Positions 1 to 9,352 are shown, numbered from the stretch's first letter. The stretch: DNA of 64,000 nt from Treponema sp. (GCA_016294105.1 JAEDCN010000001.1:124001-188000), one strand, 5' to 3'. Numbers and translations: made by a program. Notes: a model not told the origin generated them from the letters alone.

Positions 1-39
1 ACACACAGCGCCACGGATTCCGTACAATCGTTTAGCCAT
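1..39 (-). CDS. aroH: Start of an AroH-type chorismate mutase (cut by window edge)
   Basis: Only the first 13 codons are visible, starting at the ATG at 37-39 and running off the left edge: MAKRLYGIRGAVC. The Y-G-I-R-G-A-V pattern right after the start is typical of the monofunctional AroH chorismate mutase (chorismate to prephenate, phenylalanine and tyrosine biosynthesis), whose N-terminus carries an IRGA motif. With only 13 residues this stays a tentative family call; another protein with a similar start cannot be excluded. Confidence 0.45.
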   Translation of the reverse strand, partial: MAKRLYGIRGAVC

Positions 40-134
40 AACCTGTAGATGATAAATGGGGAGTGATTTTCTGTCAAGCCTTTAAGATACACACAAGCTT
101 TCCAGCAACAGCCTACTGCAAATTGGACTGGAAT

Positions 135-497
135 CTACATCCCAGCGGAAAGCACAGTAATGACACCTGAGAATACAAAACCGATTATGGACACAAGAAC
201 AGAAAAGAAAATATGCAGTAAATGCCACAAATGGGAGGCATCCTTATAATAAACTGAAAAAACAATTATCTGAACAAAGGAGAATACACACAAAATGAGG
301 GTGATGATGGAAGCAACCTGAAGTATGTTTAAAATCACCAAGAGGCTTGAGTCTAAAAACTGATTTATACTACCAGTTACATAAAAAAATAGAGTTACAA
401 CCACAAAAAAGCTAAAAAACACCAGGGTTCTGTTGGTGAGCTGAAACAGGGGATGGCGATAATGCGGTGTCCTTGCTTTTTTCTCTTTTTTTTCCAT
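135..497 (-). CDS. Small integral membrane protein of unknown function
   Basis: A 120-residue protein from the ATG at 497; a TTG six codons upstream (515) could extend it, but AAGG sits six bases before the ATG. The first 25 residues are strongly basic (Lys/Arg/His) and should face the cytoplasm. Three hydrophobic helices follow, roughly residues 25-45, 50-75 and 90-115. I recognise no family. It is divergent from the gene at 630 and may lie upstream of the aroH-like gene in one transcript. Confidence 0.6.
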   Translation of the reverse strand: MEKKEKKARTPHYRHPLFQLTNRTLVFFSFFVVVTLFFYVTGSINQFLDSSLLVILNILQVASIITLILCVFSFVQIIVFSVYYKDASHLWHLLHIFFSVLVSIIGFVFSGVITVLSAGM

Positions 498-505
498 ACG
501 AAACC

Positions 506-535
506 TTGCAGTCAAAACCCCTTCCTAGGTATAAT
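506..535 (+). promoter_or_regulatory. Sigma70-like promoter for the gene at 630
   Basis: TTGCAG at 506-511 and TATAAT at 530-535 with an 18-base spacer in the divergent intergenic region. The predicted leader is about 85-90 bases. Confidence 0.45.
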
Positions 536-629
536 ATAGTATAAGCACAACGACTATGCTTCGTCAATTTTGGCATGATTTTTTAGTGCTTTTCCCTTAT
601 CAACTTATCTTTGAGGCGGTTCTTGCAGC

Positions 630-1457
630 ATGAAAAAAGCCCTTGCATCCTTGATTATACTGATTCTTTTTGGCGGAGTAGTCTTTTACCTTGGTTGGGT
701 TCAATTTGATGTTCCCATCGGTAATTATGGATTGATGCTGTCAAAAACAAGTGGTGTCTATCCAGAGCTTATTCAGTCTGGAAAATTCCTGTGGCGTTGG
801 GAAAGGCTTTTGCCCACTAATACCCAACTGAGAATCTTTTCCCTTGATCCTGTCTCCCAAACAGATACATTCAATTCATCACTGCCCTCCGCCCAGCTTT
901 ATGCCACCAAGCTGGAGGGAAGCCCCGACTTTACCTACACCATCACCGTGGAAAGCAGGGCAAAAATTAACCCCCAGGACCTGATTCCATTGGTGGAACA
1001 ACACAATCTCCAAGACCAAGAGGCTCTAGAACAGCTGATTCGTGATGAAATCCACCAGTTCAATGTGGCTGTAACCGCATATTTGCTGGAAGAAACACAA
1101 AATGACACCACAGGCTCCAGAATTCAGACTGTAACCACCCAGGAGCTGGTGAAAGCAACCAAGCTCAAGGAAAGCACCCCTTGGCTGGAAATTGTTTCCA
1201 CCGATATCCGCAACGTAAAAATGCCTGATACCAGTCTTTATCTTGCGGCAAAAAACGCCTATCTCAATAGCATTATCGAGGGAACTGGAGCCAAAGAAAT
1301 TACCGAAAGCAATAATTTCACTGCATTGGTAAACTTGGGAGAAATCCTCACCAAGTATCCTGCCCTTGTAGAATTCATGATTGCAGGTGATGTAACAGCT
1401 GCCTTGGATTTTTTGGTGGGAGAGACAACAAACGAAACAAAAACATCTTCCTTGTGA
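630..1457 (+). CDS. Membrane-anchored unknown, possibly SPFH/band-7-like
   Basis: 275 residues. An N-terminal hydrophobic segment (about residues 4-24) looks like an uncleaved signal anchor, leaving a large periplasmic domain. Just after it comes a V-P-I-G-N-Y-G stretch and, around residues 50-58, F-L-W-R-W-E-R-L-L-P, which resemble the start of SPFH/band-7 (stomatin/prohibitin) domains. The resemblance is only local and by eye, so the family is uncertain. The middle is rich in Glu/Gln helices and the C-terminal ~15 residues are Thr/Ser-rich and probably disordered. It is monocistronic and converges on trpS. Confidence 0.6.
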   Translation: MKKALASLIILILFGGVVFYLGWVQFDVPIGNYGLMLSKTSGVYPELIQSGKFLWRWERLLPTNTQLRIFSLDPVSQTDTFNSSLPSAQLYATKLEGSPDFTYTITVESRAKINPQDLIPLVEQHNLQDQEALEQLIRDEIHQFNVAVTAYLLEETQNDTTGSRIQTVTTQELVKATKLKESTPWLEIVSTDIRNVKMPDTSLYLAAKNAYLNSIIEGTGAKEITESNNFTALVNLGEILTKYPALVEFMIAGDVTAALDFLVGETTNETKTSSL

Positions 1458-1461
1458 GGTG

Positions 1462-1523
1462 TACCCCAAAAGTTGGAGACAATTTTTGAGGTACCCTTCA
1501 CTGCAGGAAATGCAGTAAAGGGG
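1462..1523. terminator. Two hairpins between convergent genes
   Basis: TACCCCAAAA (1462-1471) pairs with TTTTTGAGGTA (1483-1493) with one mismatch. Immediately after, CCCTT-C-ACTGCA pairs with TGCAGT-A-AAGGG around a GGAAA loop (1494-1523). They lie between converging stop codons and probably end one or both transcripts, although neither is followed by a long T-tract. Confidence 0.4.
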
Positions 1524-1535
1524 TTTCTACAAAAG

Positions 1536-2645
1536 TTAGATTTCCATGTTCATGACGGAACGAACCTCTCGTAGAGTAGCCTGAGCCATAGCTTGAGCTG
1601 CCTCTACGCCGTTCAACAGAACCTTTCTGATGTATTCAGGATCCTTTTCCAGCTCAGCACGACGACTGCGGATAGGACGTAGGGTTTCGTTCAAGGATTC
1701 TGTCAAAAGCTTCTTCAAAGCTCCACCACCACCGTCACCAAGCCGCTCTGCAATCAGCTGGGGCTCATCTCCAGTACACAGTGAAATGAGCATCAACAGG
1801 TTTGCCACTTCTGGGCGATTGTCTGGATCATAGGTAATGTTTCTGTCAGCGTCAGTCTTGGCCTTCTTGATGAGGGCTGCTGTTTCGTCTGCAGTGGCAG
1901 AAAGCATAATGGCATTTCCACGGCTCTTGCTCATTTTCTGGCTACCGTCCAAGCCAAGGATGCTAGGAGTTTTGCTCAGCAGGGCCTGGGGCTCAGGAAA
2001 CACGGGCTTTTTGGGAGAAAACTTTTCGTTAAAGCGGCGGGCAATGGTACGGGTCATCTCCAGGTGAGGCAACTGATCCTTTCCCACTGGCACTACATTT
2101 GCCTTGCAGAAAAGGATATCGCAGGCTTGATGAACAGGATAGGTATACATTCCGGCATTCACACTTTTAATGCCCGCAGCCTGAATCTCCTCCTTAACTG
2201 TGGGGTTTCTTCCCAGCTCAGCATTGGAAATCAATGTCAGGAAGGGCAGCATCAGTTGGTTTGCTTCTGGCACATAGCTGTGGGGATAGATGATTACATC
2301 CTTGCTAGGTTCAATACCACAGGCCAAATAGTCGATAACCAACTGCTTGGTGTTCTGGGAAATCTCGTTAAAGGCATCGTGATCTGTCAGCACCTGATAG
2401 TCTGCAATCAAAATTGTGGTGGGAACTCCCATCTTGGAAAGACGGACACGGTTCTGCAGGGAACCAAAATAATGTCCGATGTGGAGGCGGCCAGTGGGTC
2501 GGTCTCCAGTAAGCACCCTAAACTTCTGGGGATTGGCGGCAATCTCTGCCTCTAGCTTCTTGCTCCGCTCTAGGGCCACTTCGTAGGTGCCTGAAGCAAC
2601 TGTTGCTTCCTCATTTCTATCCTTGTCCATAACTTCTTGACTCAT
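1536..2645 (-). CDS. trpS: Tryptophanyl-tRNA synthetase
   Basis: 369 residues. Charges tRNA-Trp with tryptophan in the cytoplasm. The class I HIGH signature is exact at residues 55-58 (T-G-R-L-H-I-G-H), and KMSKS occurs about residue 236 (G-S-Q-K-M-S-K-S). The Rossmann core carries the expected A-D-Y-Q and H-Q-A-C-D segments for TrpRS. About 40 charged residues precede the catalytic core, longer than in the compact TrpRS of enteric bacteria. The ATG at 2645 has GGAGG a few bases upstream. It is the last gene of a metG / FemAB-like / trpS group on the same strand, so two aminoacyl-tRNA synthetases and a possible aminoacyl-tRNA-dependent ligase are co-transcribed. Confidence 0.97.
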   Translation of the reverse strand: MSQEVMDKDRNEEATVASGTYEVALERSKKLEAEIAANPQKFRVLTGDRPTGRLHIGHYFGSLQNRVRLSKMGVPTTILIADYQVLTDHDAFNEISQNTKQLVIDYLACGIEPSKDVIIYPHSYVPEANQLMLPFLTLISNAELGRNPTVKEEIQAAGIKSVNAGMYTYPVHQACDILFCKANVVPVGKDQLPHLEMTRTIARRFNEKFSPKKPVFPEPQALLSKTPSILGLDGSQKMSKSRGNAIMLSATADETAALIKKAKTDADRNITYDPDNRPEVANLLMLISLCTGDEPQLIAERLGDGGGGALKKLLTESLNETLRPIRSRRAELEKDPEYIRKVLLNGVEAAQAMAQATLREVRSVMNMEI

Positions 2646-2691
2646 ATTTCCTCCAAAAAATTATACAAAATTATACATCATTAGATAGTTT

Positions 2692-3810
2692 CTAGCGACC
2701 TGCCAATAGCTTTTTTATCCGCTTGTACCAGAAATTCCGCAATCGCTCCCCTACAACATAGAACCGATAGAGAAAGCTTAAAGGAATATCCAAGCTACCA
2801 GGTCGATGAACAATGGTACCACCGAATCCAGTCTTAAATCGATATAGTCCGTGCATGGGGTGTCCCTCATCATCTGTGGGGGGAATACCGTACATGTCGT
2901 AAATCTGGCAACCTGCTTCCTTGGCAGCCTCCATTGCCTTCCACTGCAACAGGTAGGCTGGCATTAGGTTACGATGATTATTGGATGAAGCTCCATACAG
3001 GTACACAGCCTCTTTTCCAGCAAACAGGGTGATAATGGCAGCTAAGGCCTCATCCTCATAGGAGGCAATATACAAGTTTACCTTTGCATCAGGATTATAC
3101 TCTCCACGCTGCAACAAGTCCTTGTAATAGCCCTTGTGGTGAATGGCAATACCATCCCTTTGGGAAGTAGTTTTGTACAGGTCGTAGAAAACATCAATTT
3201 CCTCAGAAGAAGCTCGTCGCACCTGCACTCCCTTCTTTTCTGCCAACCGAATGTTGTAGCGCCACTTGCTTTTCATCCTACCAAGGATTTCCTCAGAGCT
3301 TGCAGACAAATCCACCAGCACTGTGTCTGGGGGCTGAATGTTATTTGGAGCAAAGCCACAGGGGATGGATCTGCGATACACTTCTCGATCCTCCAAAGTA
3401 TAAAGGTCTACGGGAATGTCAAAACGAAGGCACAGGGTCTTCTTATCTAGAAAGTTTCTAAGACTGTATGAAAAATCAGACAGGAACTTACCGTAGGCAA
3501 CACTTTCTGCCATAATTTCAGGAGTTTGACTCAGCTCTACTCCCATGGGGATATAAGCTAAGGAAACGTTGCCTACTACAGGCAACGAAAAGCTTCTGGT
3601 GAGAATGGAACAGGTAAAGCAGGCAACAGCTGTTCCAGCAAAGCTGGAAAGATAGTCAGCAGGCTTGTAGACTCCGTAAATACGAAAATGCTTCCAACCA
3701 TGGGCCTCTTTGAAGGAAGCCCAAAAGTCGGTTTGCAAAAAGTGGGTAGGCTCAAGAATTTCTGCAGATAAACCTGCAGGAAGTACCTGAGCCGAACGAT
3801 ACAGCTCCAT
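2692..3810 (-). CDS. FemAB/FemX-like peptidoglycan bridge aminoacyltransferase
   Basis: 372 residues. The fold is recognisable from the paired GNAT-like domains: a first half with Q-T-D-F-W-A-S-F-K near residue 30, the K-S-K-W-R-Y-N-I-R-L-A segment near residue 180 and Y-L-Y-G-A-S-S-N-N-H-R near residue 270, followed by L-L-Q-W-K-A-M. These are hallmarks of FemABX enzymes, which add amino acids from aminoacyl-tRNA to lipid II or peptidoglycan stems. The gene starts five bases after the metG stop and precedes trpS, a context that fits a tRNA-dependent ligase. The substrate amino acid cannot be told from sequence. The C-terminus is basic (R-I-K-K-L-L) and may contact membrane. Confidence 0.85.
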   Translation of the reverse strand: MELYRSAQVLPAGLSAEILEPTHFLQTDFWASFKEAHGWKHFRIYGVYKPADYLSSFAGTAVACFTCSILTRSFSLPVVGNVSLAYIPMGVELSQTPEIMAESVAYGKFLSDFSYSLRNFLDKKTLCLRFDIPVDLYTLEDREVYRRSIPCGFAPNNIQPPDTVLVDLSASSEEILGRMKSKWRYNIRLAEKKGVQVRRASSEEIDVFYDLYKTTSQRDGIAIHHKGYYKDLLQRGEYNPDAKVNLYIASYEDEALAAIITLFAGKEAVYLYGASSNNHRNLMPAYLLQWKAMEAAKEAGCQIYDMYGIPPTDDEGHPMHGLYRFKTGFGGTIVHRPGSLDIPLSFLYRFYVVGERLRNFWYKRIKKLLAGR

Positions 3811-3815
3811 GGGAA

Positions 3816-6176
3816 TTAGTGAACCTCACCGTTGACGGTCATCTGGGTGGTGATAACCTTGCCACCAGCCATAAGGGGAACACCACCAATAGTAACGGTC
3901 TTGTTTACAACGGCTATGTCCACGGCAAAAAAGGTGTCTGCATCAATTTCTGCATCCTTGGAAGCAGCAGGATCAGCACCCTCCAATACAACTGGAGTTC
4001 CAGGGGTAGTCCAGCCACAATCAAGCACCTCTACACATTCCTTTCCCTCAGCATCGGTGTAATCAGCAGCAAGGAGCATTCCACGACTTTCGATTCCACG
4101 CATTTTGCGAGGCTTTAAGTTGTCAGCAATAATCACAGTCTTACCAAGCAACTGGTCAGCAGTCAGGTATGGCACCAATCCAGACAAAATGACCCGATCA
4201 CTGCCAGAACCATCATCTAGGGTTTCGATATACAATTTATCTGCCTCAGGATGCTTTTCTACCTTCTGGATTCGGGCTGTTTTTAAGGCAATATGCTGGT
4301 TAAAATGGGCAACGGGGTCACTAGCCTTTTCTGGCTCTTTAGGAGCGGCCTTTACCTTCTTTTCCTTTGCTTTATTTCCTTCAGCCTTTTTCTCCTGCTT
4401 ATTGTCCTTGGAACCATCTTGCTCCTGGGCAACACGATCTGCCTGACTACCGGCATACCGCTGGCGATAGGAGTCAATGGTTTTATCGTCCATGGTCTTG
4501 AAATAAATTTCTGGGGCACTAACAGTTTCCAATCCACTGCACTGGCCAAGGTCACTCCACGTGAGGCTTCCTTCCTCTGCGGGGCGGTGACTCAGGGGAC
4601 TGGCAATCTTCTTACCAAAGTAGGACATCACCTTCTCTGTAAACTGAGGCATGTAAGGATGGGCAAGAATCATCAAGTCCTTAATGATGTAGCACAGGTT
4701 CATGATGAGGGAAGCTGCCTTTTCTGGCTCCGTAGTGCGAGTCTTCCAAGGCTCACCGTCCTGGAAGGCCTTGTTTGCAATGGATGAAAGAGCAAACACC
4801 TCACGGAAGGCATCCTTCAGTTCTGCCCACTCCAAGAGGTTGGTGATTTTCTCTTCGCTAGCCTTTACCTGCTGCCACAATTCCTCGTCAATCTTTCCTA
4901 CAGGAACCTTTCCGTCAAAATACCGAGAAACGAAGGTAAGGGTTCTGTTTACTAAGTTACCCAGATTTCCAATGAGCTCACCGTTGTACTTTTCCTGGAA
5001 ATCCTTCCACAAAAACTGGGTGTCGGACTTTTCAGGGCGATTGTAGAAGATATAGAAGCGCCAGGCATCGGCGGGGATTCCAGACTCCTGGGCATCGGTA
5101 CCGAACACACCGATTCCCTTGGACTTAGAGAATTTACCAGACTCATAGTTCAAGTACTCGCTGCTGGACATGTGATGGAGCTTTGTCCAATCTCTGCCAG
5201 AACCAATGAGGGTGGATGGGAAAATCACGGTGTGGAAGGGAATATTGTCCTTACCGATAAACTGGAAAAGCTCTACAGGAGGCTTTCCAGCGGCCTCACT
5301 TGATTCAGCAGGAAGCCACCAGGATTTCCAGTCAAAGGAGGTTTTTCCTTCCTCAGCCAATTTATCTGCCAAGGCCTTGGTAATGGAAATATAGCCGATG
5401 GGGGCATCAAACCACACGTAGAATACCTTGTCCTCAAAGCCTGCCTTGGGAACGGGAATACCCCACTTAAGGTCTCGGGTAATGGCACGCTGATGCAAGC
5501 CGTCACGAATCCAAGCCTGGGTCATTTGCACTGCATTCTTAGCCCAGCGTCCTTCCTGGCTGGCCTTTTCCATCCAGGGGCCGTAATCCTTCTGGATTCC
5601 AGGCAAATCGATGTACAGGTGGCGGGTATCCTTGATAACAGGCTCTGTGCCACAGGTTGAACAGCGAGGAGCTTTTAGCTCCACTGGCTCCAGCAATTTA
5701 CCACAGCTTTCGCACTGGTCGCCACGGGCATCTTCATAGCCACAATGAGGACAAATACCACGAACAAAGCGGTCTGCCAAGAAACGCTGGCAGTCGGGGC
5801 AATAGGGCTGCTGAATGGAATCTTCCTTGATAAAGCCCCGCTTGTCCAAATCCAAGAAGAGCTGCTGAACAATTTCTGTCTGCTGGGGAGTGGAAGTACG
5901 GCCAAAGTAGTCAAAGTCAATGCCAAACCACTTGTAGATTTCTGCGTGGATGGCATGGTAGTAGTCACAAAGCTCTCGAGGTGTCTTTTTTTCTTCCAGG
6001 GCACGGGTCTCAGTGGCAGTTCCGTACTCGTCGGTACCGCATACATACATGGTATCATAGCCACGACTGCGACAAAAACGTGCAAATACATCTGCAGATA
6101 AAACCTGAATCAAATTGCCCAAATGGGGAACATTATTTACATAGGGCAAGGCGGAAGTGATTAATCGTCTGTTCAT
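3816..6176 (-). CDS. metG: Methionyl-tRNA synthetase with C-terminal tRNA-binding domain
   Basis: 786 residues. Charges initiator and elongator tRNA-Met. The HIGH-like motif is H-L-G-N at residues 18-21 and the KMSKS equivalent is F-S-K-S-K near residue 350. Two cysteine knuckles (about residues 125-175, C-P-D-C, C-P-H-C, C-E-S-C and C-S-T-C) match the two-zinc MetRS class. After the anticodon domain comes a roughly 40-residue Lys/Glu/Ala-rich linker, then a Trbp111-type OB domain (about residues 640-755, with H-P-E-A-D-K-L-Y and S-R-G-M-L-L) that raises tRNA affinity and dimerises. It is the first gene of the group, with an AT-rich leader between it and the GH57-like gene. Confidence 0.97.
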   Translation of the reverse strand: MNRRLITSALPYVNNVPHLGNLIQVLSADVFARFCRSRGYDTMYVCGTDEYGTATETRALEEKKTPRELCDYYHAIHAEIYKWFGIDFDYFGRTSTPQQTEIVQQLFLDLDKRGFIKEDSIQQPYCPDCQRFLADRFVRGICPHCGYEDARGDQCESCGKLLEPVELKAPRCSTCGTEPVIKDTRHLYIDLPGIQKDYGPWMEKASQEGRWAKNAVQMTQAWIRDGLHQRAITRDLKWGIPVPKAGFEDKVFYVWFDAPIGYISITKALADKLAEEGKTSFDWKSWWLPAESSEAAGKPPVELFQFIGKDNIPFHTVIFPSTLIGSGRDWTKLHHMSSSEYLNYESGKFSKSKGIGVFGTDAQESGIPADAWRFYIFYNRPEKSDTQFLWKDFQEKYNGELIGNLGNLVNRTLTFVSRYFDGKVPVGKIDEELWQQVKASEEKITNLLEWAELKDAFREVFALSSIANKAFQDGEPWKTRTTEPEKAASLIMNLCYIIKDLMILAHPYMPQFTEKVMSYFGKKIASPLSHRPAEEGSLTWSDLGQCSGLETVSAPEIYFKTMDDKTIDSYRQRYAGSQADRVAQEQDGSKDNKQEKKAEGNKAKEKKVKAAPKEPEKASDPVAHFNQHIALKTARIQKVEKHPEADKLYIETLDDGSGSDRVILSGLVPYLTADQLLGKTVIIADNLKPRKMRGIESRGMLLAADYTDAEGKECVEVLDCGWTTPGTPVVLEGADPAASKDAEIDADTFFAVDIAVVNKTVTIGGVPLMAGGKVITTQMTVNGEVH

Positions 6177-6278
6177 TGAAACACCATAAAATATAAAAAA
6201 AATATGTGAAATCCCCTAAAATGAAGCTTTTTTAGAGAAAACCGTTACAATTTTATAGGGTTATGGCAGTTTAGTCAA

Positions 6279-8192
6279 CTAAAGGCGTTTTGTAGTCTTT
6301 CGGGGAAGCACCACAAAGCTGATGTTCTTCTCAACTTCACGCTGGGGAGGAATCTCCAGCTGCCAGCACAGGGACACCAGAAGATTACCGTTTTGTGCCT
6401 CCGTTTGAAGGTCAGCCTGCTCGTTCAACACAAAAACAAAGGAAACCTCTTGGTCTGAAAAACGCACTTGGGACACTTCCCGCCCCTTGCCTTCTGGAAG
6501 CTGGCTGTGGAATACCTGCAGCTCTTCTTCCTGTCCGCAAATAAGCTCCGTATCAAGACGATCTCCACCAGCAGCATCTAGCTGGATGTGGGAATCAACA
6601 GCAAAAACCTGACGTAGCGGCTCCAAGCTCTCGTTCTTGATAATGTACTGAACAAGAATACCATCGGGAGAAACCACGTAATTCTTTTTTAAGCTCACCT
6701 GCTGACCATTCTGCCCCACAGCTCCACGGGCTGTGAGCTCGATGTTCTTTCGCTTTCCGTCAAAGCCACGCTCCTTGTACAGCTGGCGAGAGAACAGGTC
6801 ATTGCGGCGAGAGCTAAAATCCTCAAGAAAATAATCAAGAAAAAGGCCAAAACCAGTTTCCCCTCTTCCAGCATAATTCCTGAAGGTTTGGAAAACATCA
6901 AACTCAAAGATGGAGCCACCACGACGCTGGATATAAGCATTGTAGGGCTGAAATTGACAGATATACTCACGAATGCCATCTGCATCATAATCATACGAAG
7001 TAACTGAATCGTAAAAACCTGTATATTCACGGGCAATCCGTTCTGCGTGCAGCAGACTGTGGTAGGCATTCTTTTGGGAGCTGGAACTCGCCTTGGTGGA
7101 CTGTACTGAATAGGCTTCACCTGCTTGGGATTCCATCAGCAGGTCACGAACATTTTTCCGTCGGTTCTTGTCTCCACGACTTTGACTTACCAAAATACTC
7201 AGATACATCATTTTGGAATACAAAAGATAAGTTCCAGTATTTTGTAGCAAATAGTCGTAAGGGGTCAAAATTGAGTCCCTGCCATCTTGAAGCTCCTGAA
7301 CCGGTGAATCATGGTCGACCAAAAGCACACCTGCCGGAATGTAGGTTCGCTGGTAGTGCTGGGTCATTTTGATGTAGCGAGATGGAAGATTCCACTGAAA
7401 AACTGGACGAAGCTGCTCCTGGCTAATAACATTATCTAGCTGTTGCAGCCATTGGGTTTCTAGCAGTTGGTTCATTTGCTCAAGGTTTAGACTCAAGCAC
7501 ACTAAGGGATTTTCGGCCTCTGGACATGCTGAAAAAACCTCCTTCTCCAAGCCAGCAAGATAATCCTTGGGAGAAATTGTCAGGTGAGCTTTCTGTCCCG
7601 CTCCATCAGTGCTTTGGAAAGGACTTTGCTGCTGATTTTGCCCCAGCACATAGATAATCTTTCCCTGCTCCTGTACGATATAGGGCAAAAAAGATTTTCG
7701 TCCTTGGGGAATAAGCCGACTGTCCATCATGACAAAGTCCATGGAACAGGTTTTAAGGCAGGAAACAAGGCTGGGGTCCCAGGCATTGTTGGGAATAACC
7801 ATTCCTCTTGGACGTTTTCCTGTGTGGCGTCGCAAGGCGGTGGTATAGAGCTCAATCTGGGCTACCCGATCCACTGGAAGAATCGTGGGCAACAGAGGAT
7901 TGTAATAGGCTCCACCGAGGATTTCCACCTGCTTTCGGTCAATAAGTTCTGAAAGCACCAAAAGGAATTCTCGGTGATTTCGGGCAAACCAATCAAGGTG
8001 GCGACCCGAAATAGAAATGGAAAGCTGGCAGGAGGGATGGGCATAGAGAAACTCTAGGAGCTTGTAGTACTCATAATACTGAGATGAAAACACATCACCC
8101 AAGGCCTGCTGATAAGCAAGGTCTGGATTTAGTCGAGAATAGAGCTCCGTGTAATTACAGTTTACTTCAAGACAAAGATGTATTGTCCCCAT
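6279..8192 (-). CDS. GH57-like protein with degenerate active site
   Basis: 637 residues, the size of GH57 alpha-amylase / 4-alpha-glucanotransferases with a C-terminal beta-sandwich (DUF1925/1926 type). The fold is suggested by V-E-I-L-G-G-A-Y-Y-N-P-L-L (family G-G-Y-Y-E-P-I-L motif) near residue 90 and M-V-I-P-N-N-A-W-D-P-S-L near residue 145. In active GH57 enzymes the latter block holds the nucleophile Glu (A-E-R-x-W-E-P); here N-N stands in its place. The usual N-terminal His-Gln-Pro is replaced by E-V-N-C-N-Y, and the acid/base region reads L-N-L-E-Q. It therefore looks like a pseudo-enzyme or a strongly altered one. It begins 13 bases after the Rnf B-like stop and belongs to that operon. 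Fold call fairly secure; inactivity is inference. Confidence 0.75.
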   Translation of the reverse strand: MGTIHLCLEVNCNYTELYSRLNPDLAYQQALGDVFSSQYYEYYKLLEFLYAHPSCQLSISISGRHLDWFARNHREFLLVLSELIDRKQVEILGGAYYNPLLPTILPVDRVAQIELYTTALRRHTGKRPRGMVIPNNAWDPSLVSCLKTCSMDFVMMDSRLIPQGRKSFLPYIVQEQGKIIYVLGQNQQQSPFQSTDGAGQKAHLTISPKDYLAGLEKEVFSACPEAENPLVCLSLNLEQMNQLLETQWLQQLDNVISQEQLRPVFQWNLPSRYIKMTQHYQRTYIPAGVLLVDHDSPVQELQDGRDSILTPYDYLLQNTGTYLLYSKMMYLSILVSQSRGDKNRRKNVRDLLMESQAGEAYSVQSTKASSSSQKNAYHSLLHAERIAREYTGFYDSVTSYDYDADGIREYICQFQPYNAYIQRRGGSIFEFDVFQTFRNYAGRGETGFGLFLDYFLEDFSSRRNDLFSRQLYKERGFDGKRKNIELTARGAVGQNGQQVSLKKNYVVSPDGILVQYIIKNESLEPLRQVFAVDSHIQLDAAGGDRLDTELICGQEEELQVFHSQLPEGKGREVSQVRFSDQEVSFVFVLNEQADLQTEAQNGNLLVSLCWQLEIPPQREVEKNISFVVLPRKTTKRL

Positions 8193-8204
8193 CAGCCGTT
8201 CCTG

Positions 8205-8807
8205 TTATTTCCCATAGAAAATATTATAACAGAGCTTCCACACTTTGAAAATGTGCCGTGGAGGAATTTCCGTTTTTTCCTTACGTTGGCAGGCAGTACA
8301 GGTCGTTCCCCCATCCACATTTCCGCAGGGAATCTGGGAGTCAGCAATATCTTTTGGGAAAAGCTTGATGATGTGTTTGGGACAGGATGCTACACAGCGA
8401 CCACAGCCAATACATCCAGCCAGAACTACCGCTGTGTTATTGACAATCTGAATTGCACGCTGGGGACAGCGACCCACACAACTTCCAAATCCAAGACATT
8501 GCTGGAAACAGTCGTATTCTGTTTCATACATCTTGGTGAACAAAACACAATCCTTGGGACCTTGGTAATCAATACGTCGCTGCTGGAATTCCTTGTCATG
8601 ACTGCAGAGCACCACTGCCCGCATCCCGCTATCCTCAAGAGATTTTTTTGGGTGACTGGAAATCTTCAGCTCGTCTGGAGCAAAGATGAATTTCTGCACC
8701 CTGTCCTTGTCTTGGCTAATGGAAGGAACCAAAACAGAGAAAATAAAGATGGTAATCAAGCTGGCAACAATCAAAAAGAGCAAAAGAAGCAATATGGTAA
8801 CAATCAT
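8205..8807 (-). CDS. rnfB: RnfB-like ferredoxin subunit, N-terminal Fe-S motif absent
   Basis: 200 residues from the ATG that overlaps the RnfA-like stop as ATGA (an upstream ATG at 8831 is less likely). One N-terminal membrane helix is followed by a soluble part carrying two ferredoxin-type [4Fe-4S] motifs, C-F-Q-Q-C-L-G-F-G-S-C-V-G-R-C-P and C-I-G-C-G-R-C-V-A-S-C-P. In ordinary RnfB the helix is followed by a C-G-A-C-G-Y-P-G-C cluster motif; it is not present here. RnfB normally takes electrons from ferredoxin into the complex. Last Rnf-like gene of the operon, directly ahead of the GH57-like gene. Confidence 0.82.
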   Translation of the reverse strand: MIVTILLLLLFLIVASLITIFIFSVLVPSISQDKDRVQKFIFAPDELKISSHPKKSLEDSGMRAVVLCSHDKEFQQRRIDYQGPKDCVLFTKMYETEYDCFQQCLGFGSCVGRCPQRAIQIVNNTAVVLAGCIGCGRCVASCPKHIIKLFPKDIADSQIPCGNVDGGTTCTACQRKEKTEIPPRHIFKVWKLCYNIFYGK

Positions 8808-9352
8808 CGTGCTATTCCCCCGTTCAACCATGAGGCATCAAAAACCAAGACAAACAAAATCAGAATGGCAAGGCTAAATAAAATCAGCGAATTCTTGAAA
8901 ACTGGTAGTGGACTTGCATGCTCATTCCGTCTTCGCAGTGCAGACAAAACAGGAATGAGCATATAAAATGAGGTAAGACAGCACATTACAAACAAAATCG
9001 CCTCAACCAAAGTCAAGCTTTCATTAATGGCTAGAAGCACACAGAGGAAGGATACGGAAAATTCTGTTACTGAGGAATTAACCGTAAGGCGAATCAAAAC
9101 CTCAATGAAAACCGATACAATCAAGAAAATCAGAATACACACCAAAGGAAACAACTCCTGCAATGACAGAGGCACCAAAAGGTTTTGAATCACAAGGTAT
9201 GACAGTGCTACAGCAGAAACTGCAGCAAAAAGAGACTTCATGAATGAAAGGGCTAATCCCTTGGGTGAGGAGGAAATGATAACAGCTCGATTAAGTCCTA
9301 TTCCATACAAGAATACGGAACACAAGATGAAGAAAAGACACTCAATTAGCAT
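8804..9352 (-). CDS. rnfA: RnfA-like integral membrane subunit
   Basis: 182 residues from the ATG at 9352, which overlaps the preceding stop by 11 bases; the longer reading frame to 9397 has no supporting ribosome site. About six hydrophobic helices with the RnfA/NqrE layout. Conventional RnfA has a cysteine in the first helix and one in the fourth that bind a [2Fe-2S] cluster together with RnfE. Here cysteines occur at residues 5 and 11 and in F-L-C-V-L-L-A, so cluster ligands could partly survive, but the surrounding signature (C-P-F-L-G, T-N-C-A-V) is not conserved. Assignment rests on size, topology and gene order. Confidence 0.72.
   Translation of the reverse strand: MLIECLFFILCSVFLYGIGLNRAVIISSSPKGLALSFMKSLFAAVSAVALSYLVIQNLLVPLSLQELFPLVCILIFLIVSVFIEVLIRLTVNSSVTEFSVSFLCVLLAINESLTLVEAILFVMCCLTSFYMLIPVLSALRRRNEHASPLPVFKNSLILFSLAILILFVLVFDASWLNGGIAR

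Noticed and set aside
1460..1482. ACCCCAAAAGTTGGAGAC resembles the end of IS3-family elements
   Set aside because: It pairs with the following TTTTTGAGGTA as a hairpin between convergent genes, and no transposase or matching second end is visible.
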